64,000 nt of DNA from JAQVEM01 sp964601205 (GCA_964601205.1 CAZRML010000035.1:1-64000), one strand, 5' to 3'. Shown: positions 32,647 through 42,138, counted from the stretch's first letter. Numbers and translations: made by a program. Notes: generated by a model not told the origin, from the letters alone.

Positions 32647-33696
32647 ATGGATATAAAAAAAGGAACAGTAAAAATGTTAGAAAAAATTAAATTAAAGATA
32701 AGTGAATCCAAATTGCAGTTAAGCATATTCGGAGTATTGATACTTGTATTTGTGGTTTTTATTGCTGGAAATCCGAATACTTTTCTTAGCTATAGAATTT
32801 ATTACGCATTTATGTCAACTATTCCCTTTTCAGCAATACTTGCTTTATCATTAACACCGGTCGTTATTTTAGGAGAAATTGACCTTTCCTTTCCCTCAAT
32901 AGTGGGGTTTTCTGCATGGGTATTTTCAGCTGTGTTTAGTCAAACAAATAATATTTACCTGGCATTTATAGCATGCCTGGCAGTAGGTTTATTTGCCGGC
33001 TACTTAAATAGTTTACTTATAGTAAGAGTTGGAATACCGTCTTTAATATTAACCATAGGAATGATGTTCCTGTGGCGCGGGATGGTTTATATAGCAAGTG
33101 GAGGCCATGGTATATCTGTAGTTGGAGCAAAAGGAACAATTCTCTATAAAGCCCTTGTTGGCAGGATAGGAGGAGTGCTTCCTGCTCAGGCGGTGTGGGC
33201 TGTTTTAATTGCGGTGTTTTTTGCACTGGTATTAAACCGCCATAGATTTGGGGCACATATACTTTATACTGGTGACGACGAAGTAAGTGCGAAAATGATG
33301 GGGGTAAATGTATCAAAGGTGAAAACAATTGTTTTTATGCAGGTCGGGGTTTTCTCTGCGTTTGTTGGTGTCCTTGCAACTCTGGAGGTATTATATCTGT
33401 GGCCTTCAACAGGAGAAGGCTATCTTATGAAATCACTGGCTTCGGTTTTTATAGGAGGTACCTCTGTTTTTGGAGGAGCTGGAACAATATTCGGAACTTT
33501 TGTTGGAGCCATAATCATGGGGTCACTGGAAGCCGGTATTGTTTCAGGAGGAATTTCTGGATTCTGGACACAGTTTGTCTTTGGGTTTGTAATAGTTCTG
33601 TCTCTTACAATTTATGCCTTAATGAATAAAAGAATAAGTCCGGGTAAGAGAATAATAGAAGCTATAAAAAATCTGGCCGGGAAGAAGAAAAAGTAG
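32647..33696 (+). CDS. Sugar ABC transporter permease (RbsC/BPD_transp_2 family)
   Basis: This 349-residue protein has about nine to ten hydrophobic segments and the family landmarks LSLTPVVILGEIDLSFPSIVGF, LNSLLIVRVGIPSLILTIGMMFLWRG (in two blocks), SAKMMGVNVSKVKT (the cytoplasmic EAA-like loop contacting the ATPase), and SVFIGGTSVFGGAGTIFGTFVGA. It forms the membrane channel for the binding protein and ATPase encoded upstream. AAGGGA precedes the ATG. Confidence 0.94.
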   Translation: MDIKKGTVKMLEKIKLKISESKLQLSIFGVLILVFVVFIAGNPNTFLSYRIYYAFMSTIPFSAILALSLTPVVILGEIDLSFPSIVGFSAWVFSAVFSQTNNIYLAFIACLAVGLFAGYLNSLLIVRVGIPSLILTIGMMFLWRGMVYIASGGHGISVVGAKGTILYKALVGRIGGVLPAQAVWAVLIAVFFALVLNRHRFGAHILYTGDDEVSAKMMGVNVSKVKTIVFMQVGVFSAFVGVLATLEVLYLWPSTGEGYLMKSLASVFIGGTSVFGGAGTIFGTFVGAIIMGSLEAGIVSGGISGFWTQFVFGFVIVLSLTIYALMNKRISPGKRIIEAIKNLAGKKKK

Positions 33697-33888
33697 GCAG
33701 TTTGCTATGCTGAAAGAAAAGTATCCTAAAAATTGAGATTTACGACATTAATGGTATAAAATGTGAGAATAAATTAAAAATTTGACATTAATCCAGAATT
33801 TTAAAAGAAATTGTGCGGCCGGGTAGCAAAGGGTAGATAATGTTAATTATACAATATGTATAGGAAATAAAAGGAAAATGTAAAAAGA

Positions 33889-34083
33889 ATGAAAAAGAGA
33901 AAAGCTATTTTAAGTAAAAAGGAAACCCGGAAAAATAAAAGTAAAATCAAAAAAGTTAGCTCGAACAGCCGGGAAGTTAAAAATTTGACTGATAGAAAGT
34001 TCGGTAAAGACCCGGCCTTTAAAAAGAGAATAGTTGTAAAAGAAGACGGCAGGTACCTGATTTATTATGATTTTAATATGTGA
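33889..34083 (+). CDS. Small basic hypothetical protein
   Basis: A possible 64-residue protein, rich in lysine and arginine in its first half (MKKRKAILSKKETRKNKSKIKK), ending in RYLIYYDFNM. A weak AAGGA lies about 12 bases before the ATG. It lies between the sugar permease gene and galT on the same strand. I recognise no family; composition bias makes chance coding possible. Confidence 0.35.
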   Translation: MKKRKAILSKKETRKNKSKIKKVSSNSREVKNLTDRKFGKDPAFKKRIVVKEDGRYLIYYDFNM

Positions 34084-34138
34084 TATTAACAAAGACAACT
34101 AATTAGTAAGATTATCCAGAAGATAATGGGGGTATAAA

Positions 34139-35137
34139 ATATTAGAATTACGATATGACCCGGTTAAAAGCAAGTGGGTTGCCATGGCAACTAAAAGGCA
34201 GGAGAGGACTTTTTTGCCGCCAAAAGATTTTTGCCCTCTCTGTTCAACAAAGAACAGCAGGATTATTACCGAAATTCCAGAGAGTGATTATGATATAGTG
34301 GTTTTCGAAAATAAATTTCCCACATTCAGCAGGAATCCGGATGAATTAGATACTCATAATGATGCAGGCAGTAAAAGCACCTTTTCCTTTTTAAAGAAAC
34401 AATCCAGGGGAATCTGTGAAGTTGTATGTTACACACCGGAGCATGATTTATTCCTGGAAGATATGCCAGTAGAAAAAATAAGAAATTTAATAAAAGTCTG
34501 GCAGGACAGGTATTTTAACCTGGGGAAAAAAAGTTTTATAAGATATGTTTTTATTTTTGAGAATAAAGGAAAAGAAATAGGCGTTACTCTTTCCCATCCC
34601 CACGGTCAGATATATGCATTTCCATATATACCGCCAATTGTTATGGATGAATTAAAATCATCTAAAGAATTTTACAGAAAAAATAAAAAATGCCTTCACT
34701 GCGCCATAATCGAAAATGAATTAAGTGATAAAAGGCGGGTTGTTATTAAAAATGACGATTTTGTTGCTTTTATACCATTTTACGCTGCCTGGCCTTATGA
34801 AGTACATATTTATTCCATGAGGCATCTGGGCAGTATATGTGAACTGAAAGAGAGAGAAATTAACTCTCTCTCAAAAACAATCAGAGAGCTGATAAATGGT
34901 TACAACAGGCTTTTTGGTTTCAGGATGCCCTATGTGATGGCAATTCACCAGAATCCAACAGATGATAAAGATTATAGCTATTATCACTTCCATTTTGAGT
35001 TTTACCCCCCATACAGGACAGGGGACAAATTAAAATATATGGCAGGATGCGAGCTTGGTGCAGGAACATTTATAAATGACACATTGCCGGAGGAAAAAGC
35101 CGAAGAGTTAAGAATTATAATTGATAAATTAGTATGA
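34139..35137 (+). CDS. galT: Galactose-1-phosphate uridylyltransferase, probable AUA start
   Basis: This enzyme exchanges UMP between UDP-glucose and galactose-1-phosphate. It shows the zinc-site CPLC, the active-site SHPHGQIYAFPYIPP and the second half KCLHCAII...HQNPTDD. The family N-terminus (LELRYDPVKSKWVAMATKRQ) begins well before the first ATG (34184). The only sensible initiation codon is ATA 34139, 6 bases after GGGGG (34127-34132) in the proper frame; no ATG, GTG or TTG lies upstream of the conserved part. Length is then 332 residues, normal for the family. Confidence 0.93.
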   Translation: MLELRYDPVKSKWVAMATKRQERTFLPPKDFCPLCSTKNSRIITEIPESDYDIVVFENKFPTFSRNPDELDTHNDAGSKSTFSFLKKQSRGICEVVCYTPEHDLFLEDMPVEKIRNLIKVWQDRYFNLGKKSFIRYVFIFENKGKEIGVTLSHPHGQIYAFPYIPPIVMDELKSSKEFYRKNKKCLHCAIIENELSDKRRVVIKNDDFVAFIPFYAAWPYEVHIYSMRHLGSICELKEREINSLSKTIRELINGYNRLFGFRMPYVMAIHQNPTDDKDYSYYHFHFEFYPPYRTGDKLKYMAGCELGAGTFINDTLPEEKAEELRIIIDKLV

Positions 35138-35207
35138 AGATCAGGGATTGTAAATATAGTTAACTTTGTGATAACAAACTTATAAGACTTATAAATTTGC
35201 ATTTAAA

Positions 35208-35236
35208 TTCTTCCGTGTGGGTAAACCACGGAAGAA
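35208..35236. other. Hairpin downstream of galT
   Basis: TTCTTCCGTG (35208-35217) and CACGGAAGAA (35227-35236) form a perfect 10-bp stem with a 9-base loop, 70 bases after the galT stop. No T-run follows on the plus strand, so an intrinsic terminator is not certain. Confidence 0.4.
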
Positions 35237-35396
35237 GGTAATCTATAAAACACGGGATAAATATATTAACAGTGAAGCTAAACCCCGGAAGGGTCGTGGG
35301 TTTTAAAAGAATTGTTGATAAAATCAAAATTGAGGATAATATATATATAATAAAAGTAAAATTTTTAATGTATACAGTAATAGGAAAGGTATCAAA

Positions 35397-36878
35397 ATGA
35401 CAAAAAAAAGTAAGACAGACAAACCCGGAACGGCTGAGCCGGAAATAGTCAGGGATCTTATACTGGAATCTCTTATGGAGCATATTCCGGACAGTATATA
35501 TTTTAAGGACCTTAAAAGCAGGATTATAAGAGTGAATAAAGCCTGTGCAGTGGAAGCTTATAAATTAAAAGGTCCGGAAGAAGCTGTTGGTAAGACAGAT
35601 TTTGACTTCTTTTCTAAAGAGCATGCCAGTCAGGCATATGCAGATGAGCAGAGAATAATAAAAACCGGAAAACCTATGGTAAGCATTGAGGAAAAAGAAA
35701 CATGGGCGCGAGAGAAAGAGCCCCGGTGGATATCAACAACAAAGATGCCATTTTATGACTGGAAGGGCAATATAATAGGGACATTCGGAATTTCACGGGA
35801 CATTTCAGACAGGAAAAAGGCTGAGGAGAAAGTGGAATACCTGTCCTTTCACGACACACTTACCGGGCTGTATAACAGGGCATACTTAGAAGAAGAGATA
35901 AAAAGGCTGGATACTGCAAGGCAGCTCCCGCTTACCATAGTAATGGGAGATACAAATGGCCTGAAGTTGATAAATGATGCGTTAGGGCATGAAAAGGGAG
36001 ACCTGCTCCTGAAAAAGATAGCAGATATACTAAGGGAAGCCTTTAGGAAGGAAGATATAATATCACGCTGGGGCGGGGATGAGTTTATAATAATACTTCC
36101 CAGAACAAACACTGCAGATGCAAATAGTATAATAAAAAGAATAAGTAAGATGTGTAAGGAACAATGCACCCCGGACATGCCCTTGAGTATTTCGCTCGGG
36201 GTCTCAACCAAGAAGAAGCCGGGAGAGAGCATAGAGGATATATTAAAGGAAGCAGAAGATAGAATGTACAGAAAAAAAATATCGGATAGCAAGCCAATTC
36301 ATGAAAGCCTGGTAGAATCACTGAGAGTAAGCTTAAAAAAAGATAGCCATGAAACTGTAAATGCCCAGAAAAAGGAACGGTATGCGCTCCTTCTTGCTGA
36401 AAGGCTGAACCTTTCATCCTTGAAACTTGAAGAGCTTAAACTCCTGTTTAATCTCCATAATATAGGGAAGCTCGCTCTGGTGGATGAGATAATGTCCAAA
36501 AAGGGAAGGCTTACCAGAGAAGAATGGAAGATAATAAAGGAGGTTCCTGTTATAGGATACCGTATTGCAGAAGCATCCTCTCAGTTAAAGCCCATAGCAG
36601 AAGCGATACTTTCTCATCATGAGTGGTATGACGGGAGCGGATATCCGAGAGGTATAGAGGGAGAAGAAATCCCGGTACTGTCAAGGATATCTTTTCTTAT
36701 TAATTCATATGAAGCCATGACCAGTGATAGGCCATACCGGGGGAAAATGACCAGAGAACAGGCCATAGAGGAGATTAAGAGATACAGTGGAAAACAATTT
36801 GACCCTAAGTTAGCAAAGCTTTTTATAGAGATACTGGAGGAGGAAGTAAAGGAGAAGAAGAAAGCACAAAAATCATAA
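35397..36878 (+). CDS. PAS-GGDEF protein with degenerate HD-GYP domain
   Basis: A 493-residue soluble protein. A PAS domain (about residues 20-140, ending GTFGISRDISDRKKAE) is followed by a GGDEF domain (about 150-300) with SFHDTLTGLYNRAYLEEE and an intact RWGGDEF, consistent with c-di-GMP synthesis. A C-terminal HD-GYP-like domain (about 310-490) keeps HHEWYDGSGYPRG, but the core HDIGK is HNIGK and the upstream metal-binding His region is altered (DSHETVNAQKKERYALLLAERL). Phosphodiesterase activity is therefore doubtful. No signal peptide or transmembrane helix is seen. Its end overlaps the convergent nadE by 6 bases. Confidence 0.92.
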   Translation: MTKKSKTDKPGTAEPEIVRDLILESLMEHIPDSIYFKDLKSRIIRVNKACAVEAYKLKGPEEAVGKTDFDFFSKEHASQAYADEQRIIKTGKPMVSIEEKETWAREKEPRWISTTKMPFYDWKGNIIGTFGISRDISDRKKAEEKVEYLSFHDTLTGLYNRAYLEEEIKRLDTARQLPLTIVMGDTNGLKLINDALGHEKGDLLLKKIADILREAFRKEDIISRWGGDEFIIILPRTNTADANSIIKRISKMCKEQCTPDMPLSISLGVSTKKKPGESIEDILKEAEDRMYRKKISDSKPIHESLVESLRVSLKKDSHETVNAQKKERYALLLAERLNLSSLKLEELKLLFNLHNIGKLALVDEIMSKKGRLTREEWKIIKEVPVIGYRIAEASSQLKPIAEAILSHHEWYDGSGYPRGIEGEEIPVLSRISFLINSYEAMTSDRPYRGKMTREQAIEEIKRYSGKQFDPKLAKLFIEILEEEVKEKKKAQKS

Positions 36879-38627
36879 TTTAAATTTATTGGTTATAGGA
36901 TATCTTCTATCCTTACCAAAAGCTCTTGGAGTTATTTTAATACCCGGAGAGCCCTGCCTCCTTTTATATTCACTGGAATCTACCATATTAATCACTTTTC
37001 TCACTGTTTTTTTGTCAAATCCATTTTTTACAATTGAATGGTAACCCAGGTCCTCTTCTATGTATGCTCTGAGTATGGGGTCAAGTACCCTGTAAGGGGG
37101 CAATTTATCCTCATCTTTCTGGTCCGGTTTAAGTTCAGCAGAAGGAACTTTAGTAATAATATTTTCCGGGATTATATTTGAATATTTTCTATTTATGAAT
37201 TTACAGATGCGGTAAACCATTGTTTTGTATACATCCTTAATAGGTGAAAAACCACCTGCCATGTCCCCGTAAAGGGTACAGTAGCCAACGCTTATTTCGC
37301 TCTTGTTACCGGTTGACAGGACTATCCAGTTATTTTCATTTGCAAGAGCCATAATAATATTGCCCCTTATACGCGCCTGAAGATTTTCTCTGGTGATATT
37401 TATTTCTTTGTGCCTGAATATGTGATTTAAATTTTTAAGATAAGACATATATATTTCTGTAATGGGAATGGTAATATGTGAAATTCCAAGGTTTTTGCAT
37501 AATGTTACCGAATCATCTATACTTCCGCTGGAAGAGTAGGGGGAGGGCATTAGTACGCCATAAACATTATCTTTTCCAAGGGCGAGAGCGGCTATTACTG
37601 CGGTAAGTGCGGAGTCTATCCCGCCGCTCAGGGCAATTACAACTTTTTTAAATCCGTTTTTTCTTACATAATCTTTTGTACCGAGAATAAGTGCCTTCAG
37701 TATAAGTTCTTCTAAAATAGAGGTATCGGGGGAGTGACTGCCGGCTTTATTGTGTTTCAGAACTTTCTTATTTTCATTATAAGGATTATATTTTAAGTCA
37801 ATTATACATGGTGTTTTATATTTTTTTAGAAGTTTTGCCTTCTCATCTTTAACTTGTTTTTCATTTTTATTCTTTAAAGATTTTATTTTTTCTATATCAA
37901 AGTCGTATATTAAAACATCTTCTCTAAAGGATTCTGCCCGTGCCAGAACTTTCCCCTTTTCGTTAATTATTAAGCTGTTTCCATCAAATACAAGCTCATC
38001 CTGGCCGCCGACCATGTTTAGATAAGCAATACCTGTCAGATTGCGCTTTGCTGTACCGGACAGGACTCTTAATCTTTCTTTAATTTTTTCAGTATGGTAA
38101 GGAGACGCGGAGATATTTATTATAAGTGCAGCTCCCCCGAGGACAGATTGAATTCTTGCCGGCCCGTCAGGATTAAAAATATCCTCACATATATTAATTC
38201 CGATAATAGTACCGGCAACGGTTAAAATACAATTTTTACTGCCTTTGCTGAAGTACCTCTCTTCATCAAAAACAGAATAGTTGGGAAGAAATTGTTTATT
38301 ATATATGGATTTAATCTTACCTTTGTAAATTACTGCCGCCGAATTGTATATTTTCTTTTTAATGTTATTGACGAAACCAACAACCGCTATGATATCTGGA
38401 GCGATGTTTTTAATCTTATCCAGGTATTCAGTATTTTCGTCAATAAAAGTGGTTTTTAACAGCAGGTCTTCCGGCGGGTATCCTGTGAGGGATAGTTCCG
38501 GGAAAATCACTATATCGGTGTCGTTGTTCTTTGCCACCTGGATATGGGAGGCAATAATATTATAATTTCCTTTAATATCTCCCACAGTAGGATTAATCTG
38601 TGCAAGATATACTCTTAAAACAGATAT
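36873..38627 (-). CDS. nadE: Glutamine-dependent NAD+ synthetase, probable AUA start
   Basis: A two-domain enzyme. The N-terminal nitrilase-like glutaminase has Glu in IVIFPELSLTGYPPEDL, Lys in YNKQFLPNYSVFDEERYF and Cys in GINICEDIF. The C-terminal NAD synthetase has the P-loop ALSGGIDSALTAVIAAL and STGNKSEISVGYCTLYGD. It amidates deamido-NAD. The family start (VYLAQINPTVGDIKGN) lies upstream of the first standard start codon (GTG 38585, inside PTVGD). In frame, ATA 38627 sits 7 bases after AGGAG (38635-38639), and no ATG/GTG/TTG is available before it. Length is about 584 residues. Confidence 0.94.
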   Translation of the reverse strand: MSVLRVYLAQINPTVGDIKGNYNIIASHIQVAKNNDTDIVIFPELSLTGYPPEDLLLKTTFIDENTEYLDKIKNIAPDIIAVVGFVNNIKKKIYNSAAVIYKGKIKSIYNKQFLPNYSVFDEERYFSKGSKNCILTVAGTIIGINICEDIFNPDGPARIQSVLGGAALIINISASPYHTEKIKERLRVLSGTAKRNLTGIAYLNMVGGQDELVFDGNSLIINEKGKVLARAESFREDVLIYDFDIEKIKSLKNKNEKQVKDEKAKLLKKYKTPCIIDLKYNPYNENKKVLKHNKAGSHSPDTSILEELILKALILGTKDYVRKNGFKKVVIALSGGIDSALTAVIAALALGKDNVYGVLMPSPYSSSGSIDDSVTLCKNLGISHITIPITEIYMSYLKNLNHIFRHKEINITRENLQARIRGNIIMALANENNWIVLSTGNKSEISVGYCTLYGDMAGGFSPIKDVYKTMVYRICKFINRKYSNIIPENIITKVPSAELKPDQKDEDKLPPYRVLDPILRAYIEEDLGYHSIVKNGFDKKTVRKVINMVDSSEYKRRQGSPGIKITPRAFGKDRRYPITNKFKL

Positions 38628-39063
38628 TTTCTTGCTCCTTTTCTAAAAGGTTTACCGGCTGATTTAGTAAGCTTATCACTTACAGACTTAAATTTCATTT
38701 AATTTAATTATAACCGATTTTTTTTATTTTTTAATGTTGCGAAAAAACTATCATTGTTTAAAGGGGCTGTCATTAGTCCGGAAAAAAGGGACAGGAAAGG
38801 CAAGCAAAAGGGGTCTTGATAAATATGGCAGCATTTTTATTGTAGAAAAGACTATCCCGGGTATGAAAATCTGTAATCGGGATATACTGAACAGAACTCC
38901 GGGACCGCGGGATGCGGTGGTGATAGTAAAATAAAGCCGGATATAATGTTTTATTAAATATGTTAAAATATGGTTCGTTTTATTATAATAAAGACAAAGT
39001 AAAAAAATTTATAAATTAAATTATTAATTGGTAATTTTAGGAATTAAGAAGTGGAAGGTCTAT

Positions 39064-39654
39064 GTGAATAAAACGGCAAAAATAATATCATATATTTTTG
39101 ATGGCTCTGTTATATCAATACCTATTTTTCTTACTATTTGTTTAATAGTTGTGGAAAATAAGATAGAGGCAGTTAGCTGGGCTTTTATATGCCTGTTGTT
39201 TGGAACAATAGTTCCCTATCTTTATATAGTTCTGCTGTATAGAAGAAAAGAAATAGATGACATGCATATACCCAGAAAGGAAGACAGGATCAAGCCCATG
39301 ATTGTTTCGAGTATTAGCTACGTGGCGTGTCTTTTTGTACTGTATATTCTAAATGGTCCGCTATTCTTAAAATCAATATTTGCAGTCAGTGCTGTATCCG
39401 CTGTTATCTTTACTGTAATAACTTATTTCTGGAAGATAAGCCTTCACACCAGCTGGATAACATTTGTGGTTATTACATTTAATATCCTGTTCGGCAGATG
39501 GATGTTACTCATGATTCCACTGATTCCCGTGATAGGGTGGGCGAGGGTCAGGATAAAGAAACATACTGTGAACCAGGTAGTTTTTGGAGTTGGGGTTACT
39601 ACCCTGACAAGCTTCTTAATTTATTACAATTATGGTTTTATTAATATTTTTTGA
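39064..39654 (+). CDS. PAP2-like membrane protein
   Basis: About 196 residues from GTG 39064, chosen because GGAAGG lies 5 bases upstream. It has five to six hydrophobic helices. Remnants of the type 2 phosphatidic acid phosphatase motifs are seen: RKEDRIKPM (Lys/Arg-rich first motif region), SLHTSWIT (second, His kept), and GWARVRIKKHTVNQVVFG (third, with Arg and His kept, Asp replaced by Gln). Whether it is an active lipid phosphatase is unclear. It is transcribed away from nadE and converges on the DUF2085 gene. Confidence 0.65.
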   Translation: MNKTAKIISYIFDGSVISIPIFLTICLIVVENKIEAVSWAFICLLFGTIVPYLYIVLLYRRKEIDDMHIPRKEDRIKPMIVSSISYVACLFVLYILNGPLFLKSIFAVSAVSAVIFTVITYFWKISLHTSWITFVVITFNILFGRWMLLMIPLIPVIGWARVRIKKHTVNQVVFGVGVTTLTSFLIYYNYGFINIF

Positions 39655-39715
39655 GAGCTGCAGCAGAAGATTTATTTTTTTGATCCCGGTTTAATCCCCG
39701 CAGGACTTTTCAAAT

Positions 39716-40411
39716 TTAGATAATTGCCTGCAAATTAGAAATAATTTTATGGAAGTGGTAAAAGACAAGTAATTCTAAAAATACGAAAAAAATAGAAATT
39801 ACAGAGGGAAAAACCAGGTATTTACTTAGTAGCCTCCGGGCTTTTTGTGAAAACGGGGGAATCAAAAATATCATTACCAGATTAATAAAGTAGAAGGTAA
39901 ATATAATTGAGAAACCTGTCAGGTAGTAATAAAAATGGCCGAGGAAACTGAAACGCAGCAGTGTTATGGTGATGAAAGCAAAGATTGCCAGGAGGTATAT
40001 TACAAAACTGCGGGGGTTGCTGAATAACTTTTCTGCTTTTGTATTTTTATAGTACTGAAATACAAAGACAGGATAAAGTATAATTGCGATTGAAGAGCCA
40101 AAAAGGGTCCCGCTAACGAACCTGAGATTATTATTTGTGTTATAAAGGCCAAAATTTGATGCGACCCCATCAATAAGAAAGAACAGAAAGAAAAAGGAAA
40201 GTATTATTAGAATATATCCGGGCGGAAGGTCGCTTTCTTTTCTTCTAAACATTAAGAATAAAATAATTGTTGTGATTAAAAATCCGGTATAAAACCCGCT
40301 GCATCTGGAGCAAACCGGCATGATGATACTACCAAATTCAATGCTTCTCAGGGGTAACTGGTGGCATACAGAGAAACCTATTATCTCTATTAGATAATTA
40401 ATGATTGATAT
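39716..40411 (-). CDS. DUF2085 family membrane protein, probable AUA start
   Basis: A multi-helix membrane protein whose conserved family motif runs CHQLPLRSIEFGSIIMPVCSRCSGFYTG. The first ATG (40321) falls in the middle of this motif, so translation must begin earlier. The open frame extends back through GFSVCHQLPLRS without ATG, GTG or TTG. ATA 40411 lies 7 bases after AAAGGA (40419-40424). This gives 231 residues. The cysteine pairs suggest metal binding or a disulfide; the function of the family is unknown. Confidence 0.8.
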   Translation of the reverse strand: MSIINYLIEIIGFSVCHQLPLRSIEFGSIIMPVCSRCSGFYTGFLITTIILFLMFRRKESDLPPGYILIILSFFFLFFLIDGVASNFGLYNTNNNLRFVSGTLFGSSIAIILYPVFVFQYYKNTKAEKLFSNPRSFVIYLLAIFAFITITLLRFSFLGHFYYYLTGFSIIFTFYFINLVMIFLIPPFSQKARRLLSKYLVFPSVISIFFVFLELLVFYHFHKIISNLQAII

Positions 40412-40656
40412 TTTTTCGTCCTTTCTCTATTCGTGTGTATCTTGACTAAAATATCTTTTAAGGTCACCAGTTAATGATATTTGTAAGTACAGAAATTAAG
40501 ATTATTTCATTTTAAGTAATAATTCAAATAAAATTATAATTGTTAATAAAATCATAGTTTTATAGCGATATTACTGGTAGAATTTTAATAAATCTGGAAA
40601 AAATTTTGGTCGGCAGTTAACATTTGAAAAATATTTAATTTAGGAAAGGTTCTTTT

Positions 40657-41316
40657 ATGATTTGTGATTTTCATACTCATACATTTTTATCAGACGGAGA
40701 AAATAGCCCTATAGAGCTTATAAGATTTGCTGTTACTAAAGGATACCGGTGTATAGCAATTACTGACCATGCGAGCTACTCTAACCTTGATTTTATAATA
40801 TCAGGCATAAAGAAAGACTGTGAGCTTGCGGAAAAATACTGGGATATAAAGGCAATACCGGGAGTAGAATTAACCAATGTTCCAGCCGGGAGTATAGATG
40901 ATATGGCTGAAGAGTCACGGAAGCTGGGTGCCAGGATAGTGGTAGTTCATGGGGAGACTATAGCTGAAAGTGTGGAACCGGGGACAAATCTGGAAGCTGT
41001 TAAATCAGAATTTGTAGATATTCTGGCCCACCCCGGGTTTTTGAAATTAGAAGAGGCGAAACTTGCCGTTGAAAATAATATTTTTATAGAAATATCCTCA
41101 AGAGCGGGGCACAGCCTTACAAACGGAGTTGTTGCAAGCGTGGGCAGGGAAGCGGGCGTAAAATTCCTGATAAACAGCGATGCTCATATCCACGAGGATT
41201 TATTTAGTCTGGATAAGCAAAAAAAAATCGGTATGGGCTCGGGTCTTACGGAAAATGAAGTTGTCAGGATTCTTGATGAGAATACCAGGGGAATTATGAG
41301 AAAAATTGGATATTAA
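40657..41316 (+). CDS. PHP-domain metal-dependent phosphoesterase
   Basis: A 219-residue single PHP domain with the metal ligands in order: FHTHTFLSDGE (His pair), AITDHA, IPGVELT (Glu), VVVHGE, DILAHPGF and FLINSDAHI (Asp-His). It is of the histidinol-phosphatase/PolX-PHP type without further domains. Homologues hydrolyse phosphate esters or nucleotides; the substrate is unknown. AAAGG precedes the ATG. Confidence 0.88.
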   Translation: MICDFHTHTFLSDGENSPIELIRFAVTKGYRCIAITDHASYSNLDFIISGIKKDCELAEKYWDIKAIPGVELTNVPAGSIDDMAEESRKLGARIVVVHGETIAESVEPGTNLEAVKSEFVDILAHPGFLKLEEAKLAVENNIFIEISSRAGHSLTNGVVASVGREAGVKFLINSDAHIHEDLFSLDKQKKIGMGSGLTENEVVRILDENTRGIMRKIGY

Positions 41317-41343
41317 AAGTTATTCAGGGCTATTGCTCAAATT

Positions 41344-42138
41344 CTACTCGTTCATGCTCCCGGAGCGGTAAGCCTCAAGGTCCAGGCATATATATTTAAA
41401 GCCGATTTTTTTTAGCATACTTATTATTTTTTTTCGTATTTTACTGTCAAGCATCAGGTGGGCTTCTTCTTTCCCTGTTTCTATCCTTGCAACCGGATAA
41501 TTATAGTTTACTTTAGTTTGTTTAAAGCCGAGAGAGTGGATATAAATTTCAGCCTTTTTAATTTTTATTAGCTTTGATTCTGAGATGCTTTCATCATAGG
41601 GGAACCTTGTTAAAAGACATGAAAACGGGGGTTTATTCCAGATGGGGAGTTTTAATTGCCTGGAATATTTTCTAATTTCCTTTTTGGTTAATCCTGCATC
41701 TGAAAGGGGGCTTTTTATCCCGAGTTCTTTCAGGGCTTTAATTCCCGGGCGGTAGGAGCCCAGATCGTCGTGGTTTGTTCCATCAATGACAAAATTATAT
41801 TTATATCTGTCTTTTATGGAAAGCAATTCTGTAAAAAGCTTCTTCTTGCAGTAATAGCACCTCTCTTTCGGGTTGTTTTTTAGTTCCTCTATACTGAGCT
41901 GATTGAAATTAATTAGTATATGTCGGCAGCCCAGGCCCCGTGCGATTCTTTTCGCATCCCTGATTTCATTTTCAGGAATAGAAACAGATACGGCTGTTAC
42001 AGCGATTACTTTTTCTTTTAATTCTTTTACAGCCATATTTAAAAGATAACTGCTGTCCACCCCTCCGGAAAAAGCAACTATTGCGGAACCCATCTCTTTT
42101 AAGAGTGCTCTTAATTTATTAACTTTGTTATAGAACAT
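41344..42138 (-). CDS. larE: ATP-dependent sacrificial sulfur transferase LarE
   Basis: A 264-residue PP-loop protein with AFSGGVDSSYLLNMAV, the CYYCKKKLF block, IDGTNHDDLGSYRPGIKAL and the sacrificial-cysteine segment FSCLLTRFPYDE. In the lactate racemase system LarE donates sulfur from its own cysteine to convert the LarB product to the dithiocarboxylate precursor of the nickel-pincer nucleotide. It is divergent from larC, with a 228-base gap. No larB or larA is in the window. Confidence 0.92.
   Translation of the reverse strand: MFYNKVNKLRALLKEMGSAIVAFSGGVDSSYLLNMAVKELKEKVIAVTAVSVSIPENEIRDAKRIARGLGCRHILINFNQLSIEELKNNPKERCYYCKKKLFTELLSIKDRYKYNFVIDGTNHDDLGSYRPGIKALKELGIKSPLSDAGLTKKEIRKYSRQLKLPIWNKPPFSCLLTRFPYDESISESKLIKIKKAEIYIHSLGFKQTKVNYNYPVARIETGKEEAHLMLDSKIRKKIISMLKKIGFKYICLDLEAYRSGSMNE

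Noticed and set aside
35138..35396. c-di-GMP riboswitch before the GGDEF gene
   Set aside because: Hairpins are present, but the conserved GEMM-I or GEMM-II sequence blocks were not found.
38734..38934. 66-codon plus-strand ORF between nadE and the PAP2-like gene
   Set aside because: No Shine-Dalgarno, no recognisable family and location in the nadE upstream region. Possible but unsupported.
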